Source: Elmis aenea
Lineage: Eukaryota; Arthropoda; Insecta; Coleoptera; Elmidae
DNA length: 64,000 nt
Assembly: GCA_947652605.1 (NCBI GenBank)
Contig: CANTFG010000191.1
Span: forward strand, 1-64,000
Direction of reading: 5' to 3'
How positions within the stretch are numbered: the stretch's first letter is position 1; every line of letters begins with the position of its first letter. Both the position numbers and the translations under genes were made by a program. Of the stretch, positions 32,556 to 42,175 are shown in pieces. The notes below the pieces were generated by a model, which worked only from the letters and a program-made list of their open reading frames with translations, ran no database searches and was not told the DNA's origin.

Positions 32556-32883
32556 ACTTGGACATTCCTGTTGAAGCAATAGATTGTAGTCACCGATTAC
32601 CTGGAAAAGAAGGTAAAACTAAACCTATAATGGTTAAATTCATAAGTAGAAATACCAAAAAACTTATATGTATTCAAGAATAAAAAGCTGTTAAAAAAAA
32701 CGCGAGTGGTCATCCGCGAAGATTTAACAAAACATCGACAGCAATTACTACAAAAAGCAGTCAGTAAGTTTGGCTCAAAAAATGTTTGGACCTCTGAGTG
32801 TAAAATCCTTGTAAAGTTAGATGACAAAACTATCAGGCACATCAGTTGTGAAGATTTAAATGCAATTATTGTAACAACATAAA
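32556..32883 (+). pseudogene. ORF1 C-terminus of a second non-LTR element
   Basis: It reads LDIPVEAIDCSHRLPGKEGK followed by KPIMVKFISRNTKKLI, then after a frameshift VVIREDLTKHRQQLLQ and FGSKNVWTSECKILVKL, stopping at about 32883. This is the FP-type/coiled-coil ORF1 C-terminal domain of CR1-like elements (RxG-rich turn, RPI-VKF strand, EDLT helix). It begins in the middle, fused to the Jockey RT. Confidence 0.65.
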
Positions 32884-33096
32884 TTAAAATCTTTAGGCTG
32901 TAAATTGAATACCCTTACTTTAACACATTGATTTTTGTATCTCCCTCCAATTCACATTGTATTTTATTCTAAATTTATCTATATTTCTAAGTATTTATCC
33001 TGAGAATTGATAAGCAGATGTGTGCAAGGTTAGCTTGAAATACTACTATTCCACATTATTTTGAATATATAATTTTGTTACTTATTACTTATTGGA

Positions 33097-34455
33097 ATGC
33101 AGCTAGCGCATGTCAATGTAAGGTCATTAATTCCGAAATTATCACAACTAAAATCTTTTCTAAACGATAATCCATATGATGTAATAGCTATCAGCGAAAC
33201 TTAGTGTACTGCTGATATTGTAGATGGAAGTATTAATATACTGGGCTACAAATTATTTCGCCGAGATAGGTTAGGTAGAGGTGGTGGAGTGTGTTTATAT
33301 ATTAAAAATTCACTAAAGTGTACAAAATTGTTATCCAACAATAACAGTGAACAAGTCTGGGTCAAGATTAAAACCGACAATAAAACTCTGGCCATTGATT
33401 GTGTTTACAGACCGCAAAGCATAAGCTACAAGTTATTCTGTGATGAATTGGAGCAATCGCTCACAATGACCTCTAGTATGTGTGATAACGTATGCTGTTT
33501 GGGAGATGTTAATATAAATATGATCAAAACAAAATTACCGGAGACTAGTTATTTCAACTCAATGCTTGATGCTACTGATTTTGAACAAATTATTTCATCC
33601 CCTACACGCATAAGTGAGAAAAATGAAACTCTAATTGATATTATTTTAGTAAACTCTACTAACATTGTTCAAACCTCTGGCGCTGGTAATTACGACTTTG
33701 CAGACCACGAGTTAGTGTTCTGTGATTTAAATATAATGAACACCGCAAAAGCTCCTGTATATAAAACAATTAGATCCTTCAAATATTTTGATGTCAACAA
33801 GTTTTATCAAGAGTTAATGATGATTCCTTGGCAATGCATATTTTATTTGACAACATCAACGACAAAGTTGAATTTTTAAACAATAATGTAATTCAATTAC
33901 TAAATGAGCATGCTCCATTAAAGATAATAAAAATAACAAAGCGAAAAGCACCATGGTTGTTAACTGATACCATTAGATTTGCTAGTGACTTACGTGACAA
34001 AGCGTACAAAAAATATAAAGTCAAAAATGCCAGCTGATTGGGACTATTATAAGGCCTTGCGCAACTCAGTAAATTTTATGATTAAACAAGAAAAGCGGGT
34101 ATTTTTTCAACAAAGACTTGAAGTCGGTAATTCCAAACGATTATGGGATGAATTAAGGGTCTTAAATATAGGGCGTAACCCTAATTATAGTATTCCAAGT
34201 CATCTCCAAAAACCCAATGAAATCAATAATTATTTTTTAAATTCAATTCCAACGATTTCTAACAAACATAATGTTGATAATCTCATTGAATTTTATAAAA
34301 GCAATAAAATCCTTATTATTGTTCAAATCTCCTCGGTTGATGCCGCTGATATTCTTAAAATAATAGGTGAACTAAAAAGTAAAGCAACTGGACACGATAC
34401 CTATTTTAAAATTATGCTGTCCACTGTTGATTCCCTACATTACTCATATCATTAA
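33097..34455 (+). pseudogene. CR1/Jockey-like ORF2 endonuclease and linker
   Basis: Starts ATG 33097 (MQLAHVNVRSLIPKL). Endonuclease motifs are VIAISET, then TAG where a Trp is expected (33208-33210), GYKLFRRDRLGRGGGVCLYI, AIDCVYRPQ, CCLGDVNINM, PTRISEKNETLIDIIL and FADHELV. A frameshift near 33835 leads to LLNEHAPLKIIKITKRKAPW, and another near 34000 to DWDYYKALRNSVNF and GELKSKATGHD. The domain order is correct throughout, with three lesions or more. Confidence 0.8.
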
Positions 34456-35058
34456 TTCTTCCTTGGCTACTAACATGTTCCCCGAAACTTGGAAAAAATA
34501 AATAATTATATCAGTTCCAAAAGTACTAAATCCCAGCGAGTTTAAAGATTTTAGGCCTATTTGTATTTTGCCAGTCATATCAAAAATTTTAGAAAAAGTA
34601 ATGAATATTCAATTAAGAAAATATCTAAATGACAATCGCATATTATTGACATTCAATCTGGATTTCGACCTAATCGAAGTTGCACAACGTCATTACTTTA
34701 TGTCACCGACGAAATAATATCAGCTACTGACTCAAACAATATAACAACACTTACATTACTTGACTACAGCAAAGCCTTTGATACCATTAATCACCCTGTA
34801 TTATTAGCGATTCTTGAAAACAGGATTGTCATCATCGGCTCTAAAATTATTTAATAGCTATTTATCCAACAGATTTCAAAGGCTGAAAGTTTTGCAGGAG
34901 CTCTCAGTTTAAAGCTGTAAACAACGGTGTTCCGCAGGGCTCTACCCTAGGACCACTGCTGTTCATCATATACACTTCTACTTTTTATAAATACATTTCA
35001 ACATGTAAAATGAACATGTTTGCTGATGATTGCCAGCTATTGCATTCTTTTCCATTTA
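34456..35058 (+). pseudogene. CR1/Jockey-like RT, heavily broken
   Basis: Alternating frames give PLLIPYITHIINSSLATNMF, VPKVLNPSEFKDFRPICILP with SKILEKVM, then a LDYSKAFDT block (about 34760), NGVPQGSTLGPLLF (34925) and MNMFADDCQLLHSF (35010). The two catalytic blocks survive as fragments, but indels occur about every 150 bases. It stops at the junction with the next piece. Confidence 0.75.
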
Positions 35059-35700
35059 AGGATTATTTTGAAAATATTATAGAAGATTGTAGTAATCTCA
35101 CTAAAGATTTTGATAAAGCAGACTATGTAATTGTATTTGTTGGTATAAACAACTCCATTAAAGGCCGAAAATTGGACAAAGACAAACTATCTGAACTTAT
35201 ACAGCAAGCTAAGAACACAAACGTTATCATAAGTGGCAACTATTTGTATAAACGCCACATTCTAAATGACCTTATATACAAGTTCAATTTCGAGATCTAC
35301 AAAGAAGTGCAGAAATATTTTAATTCGGCAACTTTTATAGATATCAATACAGTGCTGAACAAAAAAAAAACTATAATCATAATAAATTATTGACTACGCA
35401 AGACAAACTTAGACTATTGGAAAATATTGTATTATTGATAAGCAACGTACAGTATAATGAGCCAGCCCATGTCAACTTCGACAACCTTATTGCAATCAAT
35501 TGCAAAAGCAATAATATACATTTTTTAGACAACGACGACGTGATAACCAATATAGGTTAAAAATTGCGCAAAATATTATTATATATTTAAACGCGCAAAG
35601 TTTTTTACCTCATAAAGGTGAAATAACTAAATTAGTTGAAAGTAAGCAACTCCTTGTAGTGTGTTTAGCAGAAACTAGAGTTACGGAAGATATTGTAACG
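35059..35700 (+). pseudogene. 5' part of another CR1-like element: SGNH-like esterase domain and ORF2 start
   Basis: FDKADYVIVFVGINNSIKGR then QQAKNTNVIISGNYLY and EIYKEVQKYFNSATFIDINT resemble the SGNH/GDSL hydrolase (esterase) domain in ORF1 of CR1-type elements, with GINN in place of the usual G-ND block. After a stop near 35393 and a gap, NAQSFLPHKGEITKLVESKQ followed by CLAETRVTEDI (about 35605-35695) is the start of an ORF2 endonuclease. ORF1 before ORF2 is the normal order, but the piece starts mid-ORF1 directly fused to the preceding RT. Confidence 0.55.
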
Positions 35701-36929
35701 TACCGTACTTGGCTCAGTCCTTATGCTTTTTACTTATTTTCTTTTTTACTGAGTACGGTAGTAGTACAAGGTTATAAAAGATATTATTAGTTTAAAGAAG
35801 CCTTTATATGTATGATATTTTTTACGAAATGTATTTAAAGAAACATAAAACTACTTGAAATTAACTTTTTTTGTTTTTAAATTTAAGAATTTTAATTTAT
35901 TTTATTGTGATTTAGTTACCAATGTCTGGTTAAGTTATTTTGTATTTTTGATATTTTGTTAACATTTTCAAATAAATTTAAAAAGATTCAACTTGTTTTT
36001 ATTTCCCGATGATAATGTACCCTTGATTCTCCTGTGCCGACTGTAAATTGATAAAAGTAAAAATGTCAAGGAGGTTAATTCCTCAGTAAAAACATTTTAA
36101 CGTATTAAATCAAAAAAGTGTTTCAGTTTATAAGGTGTCACAAATTTGAAGGCATTATAGGCGAATAACTGTAATTAACAGTTTACTGACCAAAACTTTA
36201 AACTTACTACATGCAAAAATTGAACTTTACTTTTTATCCCTGATACACACAAAACAATTTTGGGTATGAAATCCATTCGCATCACAAAATAGTGCCACAT
36301 TGCAATTAAATATAGAAAAGGAAAGAGAATTGGTTGAGTTGAAATCCGCAATGTCGTTGCACGCTTATTTTGACGATAATATATTAGCAAATTTTAAAAA
36401 TTAGAAATTAACCCATAGAAATATTTTCGATAATCTTTCACCCTCACAAGGGACTAAAAAGTGCGACCCCTGTTGGGTTTTTTATCAGAACTCTTTCGAG
36501 AGTTGAAATATTGCAATTTAATGAAATTTCTTAAAAAGCTTAATTTATTAATAAACGACTTTTATAGTTTAGTTTTTCTCGTGAAACCTAGTTTTTGAGT
36601 GAAAAGTAAAATAAGTAAACATGCATCATTAAATATTCCAAAATGAAACTATTCTTTATGGTGGTTACCATGTCATGTTCAATGTTCATATTGGGTAGTA
36701 TTAACGGGTGTTAATAAAAAAAAACCTAATTTTACCGCTCCTCTTTAGGGCGGTGTAACTCCGAAAGGAGACGTATAAGGAAAAACTTTTATATAAAGGA
36801 CCTAGATAAATTCCATTGAAATCGCATTAATTGCTATAAAAAAATCATACGAATATTAGTTTAAGGTAATGCAAATTTAATAAAAATAGACATTTTTAAA
36901 AATAAAATTTTGTTTTTTTGTACAGCCAA
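35701..36929. other. No gene recognised
   Basis: About 1.2 kb of AT-rich DNA. The minus-strand open frame 36175-36390 and other small frames show no known motif. Confidence 0.5.
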
Positions 36930-37199
36930 ATTGACATACCTGCAAAACTGGGTGCCACCCGGCACCCTAGGCCGGGTACGGGCGCGTATCTGGCCTTTTT
37001 TAAGTCTCGGCATTTTTCTGCAAATAAAACATTTAAAAGTTTATTATGGTCAATATTGTTAAAATTGAAAGTAAAGGCAAGGTTTTTATTTGACACTTAC
37101 AGAACATACACGTGACATACACACGCTTAACTTAACTAGAAGATATCTACGCTAGATGGCGGCTTATAGCGGGAATTTTGATATACCTACATTTCAACA
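36930..37199 (-). repeat. Copia-type LTR start (minus strand), far end not determined
   Basis: Minus-strand TATAGTGGGGG (37210-37200) is a polypurine tract directly followed by TGTTGAAATG, the common start of insect copia LTRs. Downstream is a polyadenylation-type AATAAA (about 37090). The RNase H end of a copia pol lies at 55011-55262 on the same strand, on the other side of the hAT insertion. The inner LTR boundary at 36930 is only a guess. Confidence 0.5.
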
Positions 37200-37242
37200 C
37201 CCCCACTATAACAAAATACAACAAATTCTTGGATATGCCTAG

Positions 37243-37345
37243 CAGGGACCCGGACCCTTTGGATTTTGGGATCCGGTTTCGGTTACGGTCTTACATTATT
37301 TTAAAATAAACGTCCGGTTTCGGTAATAGGACGTAAAGAAAACCC
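37243..37345. repeat. hAT left subterminal GGTTTCGGT repeats
   Basis: Two or three copies of (T)CCGGTTTCGGT(T/A)A are packed within 100 bases of the left end. The right end has the same motif at about 54860-55000. Confidence 0.65.
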
Positions 37346-37794
37346 GGTCAATCAAATTTGATGTGGTAAGAATTATTTACTTTATTACGCAGAGAAAGCA
37401 AGAGGCACACCGATAAAGGTCAGGTTTCTGACGGGTAGACCGGGACCTGGCTTTTTGCGCGGCTTTAACAAAATAATCAGAAGAGATAATAGCAAAGGCA
37501 TCAATTAAAAGGTGATTGAAGGAGGACAGGGTCGGATTGAGAGATTTCGCAAAGGCAAAATACCGGAACGGAAATTATATAAGGAGCAAGATGAAGTCTG
37601 ACGACTATACAACAGATTAGATAATATATCGTGACAGTTTGAATTTGTGCAAAACACTACTACATAAAAAGTTGATGAATACTTTTCTTTAAATATTAAA
37701 TCAAGTTTAAGTTAAATTAATAAATCGCCAAAGTGCGATTCTGCGTTTATTAATAAGGAGAGGACAATATTCTTAGCCCATAGAAGGACCCCTG
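37346..37794. other. hAT interior or RTE leader, no gene
   Basis: No coding region recognised. The RTE 5' end probably lies here, but I see no target duplication that fixes it. Confidence 0.4.
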
Positions 37795-39301
37795 ATGAGC
37801 GCAGAGGAAAGAGAAACGAACAAAAAAAGAGGAAAGCCTGAACACGATAATTCATTTGAAGATCAAGCAGTTTTTAGGAAGAGCAGAAAGGTAAATAGAA
37901 CACCACCGAAGGAAACAAACATAAACAAAGAACAAAGCTACCAGGAAGAGGAAAGTATGGAGGAGATTAAAAATATGTTTAGGGAAATAAAGGAAGAACT
38001 GCAAAATATGTCCATAAAAGTAGAAACCACGAATGAGGAGGTAAAAGAAATGAGAACAGAAATCAATAAATTGAAAGAGGAATGGAAGCAGGAAAAAAAA
38101 AATTAATAGAGGAGCTGGGAAAAACCCAAAGAAGAATGGAAGTGCTGGAGAAAGACAAAATCAGAAATAACCTGACAATAACAGGAATCGCAATGGAGAA
38201 CAGCGACAGTAAAACACTAAAAGTAGCTGTGGAAAACATGCTCAAAACAAACATTGAAGATCATAACAGGGAACTCAAAACAGAAACAGAAGAAATACTA
38301 GAAGTGTGGAGTAAATACTACGAAGAGAAATTTAAAGATAACAAAAGCCAACACCCAAACGCACTAGAAATAGCAAACACAGACAACGAAAAAGAGGAAG
38401 ACCGAGCGGAAAATGTAATATTACAAGAAGAAGTAGCACAGATAAAGAGACTGCTAAAAACAGGCAAGGCAGCAGGGAGTGATGAAATAGTGCCAGAATT
38501 AATAAAATGGGGAGGGGAAGCAATGGAAAAATGGCTAACAAGGCTGTTCCGTAAAGCATGGACAGAAAATAAGATACCCGAAGACTGGGAGAAAAATGTA
38601 ATTATACCGCTATACAAAAAAGGAAACAAAAGTAAATGCGAAAACTATAGAGCGATATGCCTAGCCTCAATCTTGTATAAAATGTACACTAAAATACTTG
38701 AGAGGAAACTAAGAAATGAAGTGGAGAAGAAAATGGAAGTAGAGCAGGCAGCCTTTATGAAAGGAAAACAAACGCAAGATCACATAAGTGTAATTAGAAA
38801 ACTAACTGAAAGAGCAAACGAACAACGGAAAAAACTATATTTAGCATTCGTGGACCTGAAAGCAGCATTCGACACAGTACCAAGAGGAAGATTGTGGAAC
38901 TGCTTAGAAGAACTGAAGGTCACAGAAAAGTTATAGCGGAAGTACGAATAAAAGGCAAAAGCTCCAGAAAATTTACACTACAAAGAGGAATCAAACAGGG
39001 TGATAGCCTAAGCCCCCTATTATGCAATATTTATATGGACAAAATACTGAAGACCTGTAAAAAAAATACGCCGAAAGTAACAGTCGGATTCAAAGATCTT
39101 TGGCCCATCCCGATACAGTGCCTAGTATATGCAGACGATGTAATAATAGTGGGGGAAAACAGAGAAGACATACAAAAATCCTTGAACCAGTGGAACGAAA
39201 CGATACAACAAATGGGAATGGAAATAAACACAGGGAAAACAAAAATAATGAAAATAAACGATGATGACCAGCAAAACATCAAATGCGGAGACGACGTACT
39301 T
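37795..39301 (+). pseudogene. RTE-type element: ORF1-like coiled coil fused to RT, endonuclease missing
   Basis: Begins MSAEERETNKKRGKPEHDN and runs into a glutamate/lysine-rich coiled coil (EEIKNMFREIKEELQNMSIK). An eight-A run at about 38093-38101 shifts the frame. The next frame has KIRNNLTITGIAME, an ORF1 motif, then within 50 residues jumps to EEILEVWSKYYEEKF, which precedes RT. RT blocks follow: LKTGKAAGSDEIVPELIKWG, NVIIPLYKKGNKSKCENYR, FMKGKQTQDHI and LAFVDLKAAFDTVPR. After another shift come GIKQGDSLSPLLCNIYMDK and CLVYADDVIIVGE. The gypsy LTR then interrupts it. The ORF1 C-terminus and the whole endonuclease are gone, so it is an internally deleted copy. Confidence 0.85.
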
Positions 39302-40656
39302 TGTAACGCCATTCTTGATCACCTCCCTCCCGACTATCTCGGTCCGCTCGCTGTCGCCCGGCAGTCGGACACGTGTCCCTGTTAGTATCGCACTGGCAGC
39401 CGTTCAGATCGAACGCGTGCGATAAAGGTTTTTTTCTTTGTTCCTTGGTTCTTGGATACACGACGCTACCGTAAAAGTCAGCGCGTCTCCCGTCCTGTGT
39501 GTGGGGTTTTGAGTGTCCAGAATACCATAAAGATTATGGGTAAAGAGCTTACCGTTTCGTCGACTTCACCGCTCGGCCCGTAATCAAAGAAGCTGCCGCC
39601 GTCGTACGTAATATAGACCAATATGGCCGCTGAGAAGGTTTTCCCCTGCCATTCCCAGTAAGTCACCTTACTTTCGTACCTCCGTTTGTTTAATGAATAA
39701 ACCATTTAATGTTTAAACCAGTTAATGTTTAAACTGTGAACTTTTATATACTTCCGTTTATTTAATGACTAAACATATTTAATGTTTAAACCAGTTAATG
39801 TTTAAACTGTGAACTTTTATATACTTCCGTTTATTTAATGACTAAACATATTTAATGTTTAAACCAGTTAATGTTTAAACTGTGAACTTTTATATACTTC
39901 CGTTTATTTAATGACTAAACATATTTAATGTTTAAACCAGTTAATGTTTAAACTGTGAACTTTTATATACTTCCGTTTATTTAATGACTAAACATATTTA
40001 ATGTTTAAACCAGTTAATGTTTAAACTGTGAACTTTTATATACTTCCGTTTATTTAATGACTAAACATATTTAATGTTTAAACCAGTTAATGTTTAAACT
40101 GTGAACTTTTATATACCTCCGTTTATGTGATGTTCAAACCAGATGATGTTTAATACTGTTTATTGTCATATTGTCGTTTGCTGACATGTAAACCGTTTTG
40201 TTTATTAATACTGTTTATTGTCATATTGTCGTTTGCTGACATGTAAACCGTTTTGTTTATTAATACTGTTTATTTACATACTGTCGTTTACTGAGGTAAA
40301 CTGTCTTGTTTATTGATGTTGTTTATTTACCTATTATTGTTTATTGTGTACACTACCTACATTACACAGTTATTTGCTTTACTTTATTTTTGTTATGTAA
40401 TGTAGCTACCCCTCGTTCCCTCCCTCCCAACCTTCGTTTAACTACGAGAATACGTCGGGCTTTCTGGTTTTTGCCGACTCCCTCACTCAGAAAACCAGTG
40501 GCGCCCTGTTTCAAAATATTTGTCTAGTTTCTTTTTCTCTCTCTCTTTCTCTTTCTCGGTTAATTATTAACGTAGAACCACGCCCACCCACTGAGCCAGC
40601 CGATAAGCCGGTGCGGGAATAAGGTAAGTCCTCACTTTTCCCACCGCACCGTAACA
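39302..40656 (+). repeat. 5' LTR of the gypsy element, 1355 bp
   Basis: TGTAACGCCATTC ... ACCGTAACA. It contains a 73-bp tandem repeat (six units) and lacks the MITE found in the 3' LTR. Compared with the 3' LTR the length difference is exactly one 73-bp unit plus the MITE and its TTAA, and only a few base changes are seen by eye. Examples are GACTCCC against GACTTCC near the 3' side. Confidence 0.95.
39678..40115 (+). repeat. 73-bp tandem repeat in the 5' LTR, six units
   Basis: Units begin C(T/C)TCCGTTTATTTAATG at 39678 (diverged first), 39751, 39824, 39897, 39970 and 40043. Each contains two GTTTAAAC palindromes. A degenerate last repeat starts at 40116. Confidence 0.95.
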
Positions 40657-40663
40657 TAAATTT

Positions 40664-40681
40664 TGGCGCCCAAATCGTGTG
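40664..40681 (+). promoter_or_regulatory. Primer-binding site
   Basis: TGGCGCCCAAATCGTGTG, seven bases after the LTR. The first eight bases are shared with the tRNA-Lys-type site of the 20.3-kb element, but the rest differs, so the primer tRNA is uncertain. Confidence 0.6.
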
Positions 40682-40749
40682 GCCTCGATTGTATTTTGTT
40701 TGGTCGTTAGTTTTTGGTATACGCTTTGGTATTTGGTTTAGCTTTCGCC

Positions 40750-41778
40750 ATGAGTTCACGATTATGGAAACCTTGTTTGGAGCGGTTAAAGCAAGCAGAA
40801 TTGTCGTACGAATTAGAAAGTCGAGGTTTTTCTGTTGGTACTACTACTGAAATGCGTACTTCAGTGCGTAATATCTTTAAACCAGATTTTAATAATTCTT
40901 TTAAGGAACCGCCTTACTCAATTTCATTCGAGGACGATGTCGAAGCGATAACTGTTGGTTTAGCAGAATTAGAACTGTTAAAAGTTGCTTTCGATGGAGA
41001 TGTTAAACACAAATCTTTTAGACGAATTTCAGCTCTTCTTTTGTATCTTACGCGTCGAGTTAATCGGTCAGCAGATGATTTCATGATTAGGAATAATCTG
41101 TTGTTGCGTGTGTTGGATCTTCAAAGTAATTTAGAACGTATGATGCGCAAACCTTCGGCAGCGGACGGAGGTATTGCTTAGAAATCCCCTATTCCTTCGG
41201 TGTATTCTACGCCTGATAGTAGTCCTGTTGTTTCTGATTCAGATTCTGAAGTTACAGTACCTTCTATAGTAAACCCTTCTACAGTTAATCGTTCGGTCAT
41301 GAAACCGGTACCAGTGTCTCAATGGGGTCTTAAGTTCTCAGGTGGTCCAGAGTCTTCTGTGAGTGCATTTCTGGAGAGAGTCGAAGAACTTCGTAAAGCA
41401 CGTTACGTTTCTGTTGAATAATTGTATGACTCAGCTATTGATTTATTTAGCGATGATGCTTTATTATGGTATCGTTCAGTTCGCTTTGAAGTTTCCTTTT
41501 GGAATGGATTACAGTCACGACTTAGACGAGCTTTTATGCCGACAGATTATGACGATCAATTGAACAATGAGATTTATCATCGCGTTCAGGGTAACCATGA
41601 ACGACCTACTTTGTTTGTTGCAGCCATGCGTCGTCTGTATCAGCGTTTGAATAACCCTCCTTCCACTTCCGAACAGTTAAGACGTATTTTGAAAAATCTT
41701 CTTCCAGTATACGCTCAAGCTTTAGCGTTAAAAGAGATTAAAAGTTTTGATGAATTACAGAAATATCTTGAACGTTGA
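40750..41778 (+). pseudogene. Gag (matrix/capsid-like) with two nonsense codons
   Basis: Starts MSSRLWKPCLERLKQAELSY, a SAP-like N-terminus with the same plan as the Gag at 21.7 kb. The frame is continuous to 41778 except for TAG at 41179 and TAA at 41419. Capsid-like blocks are SAFLERVEELRKARYVSVE, LFSDDALLWYRSVRFEVSFW, FMPTDYDDQLNNEIYHRVQG and RRILKNLLPVYAQALAL. A one-base indel near 41770 then moves the homologous sequence into another frame. Confidence 0.9.
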
Positions 41779-42175
41779 TGAAACGTCTCTCCAGGGTAAA
41801 CAACCTCAACCTCGTACGTCTACTACGGTTTTAGAACCTGATCTTGCTTATAGAGAAAACAATGCTTTACATGTTAAACGTGACCGTCCCCGTTCTAGTT
41901 TTACACGTGATTCTGAATTACCTCGGTCTGAGTCATTCGCTGCGAGAACAAATTCCTCTGTCGCTTTAACTCAACTTCCTTCTTCCAATATACGTTCCGG
42001 TACAAGTGTTCTGAAATGTTGGAATTGTGGAGAACTTGGTCACGCTTATGCTGAATGTTCCCGACCCCGTAAGAGGTTCTGTTTTCGTTGTGGAAAGCCT
42101 GATGTGACTATTAGTACTTGTCCTAAATGTGGTTTTCGTTCGGGAAAAGGTGTAGGTGGCAATCGACCCGAGTGA
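41747..42175 (+). pseudogene. Gag nucleocapsid part
   Basis: After the indel this frame carries a serine/arginine-rich spacer and a zinc knuckle CWNCGELGHAYAEC (perfect CX2CX4HX4C). A second cysteine cluster, CFRCGKPDVTISTC, lacks the usual His. It ends at TGA 42173 and overlaps pol in the -1 frame. Confidence 0.9.
42142..42148 (+). promoter_or_regulatory. Candidate -1 ribosomal frameshift heptamer GGGAAAA
   Basis: Reads G GGA AAA in the nucleocapsid frame. Pol is the -1 frame and is open across the site (GGG AAA). It corresponds in position to GGGAAAC at 22799. Confidence 0.65.

Noticed and set aside
32884..33096. A separate gene between ORF1 and ORF2 of the second non-LTR element
   Set aside because: It is only about 200 AT-rich bases, the normal inter-ORF spacer.
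39678..40115. Regular 73-bp repeats that could suggest a CRISPR-like array
   Set aside because: The units are contiguous without unique spacers, lie in LTRs, and the genome is eukaryotic.
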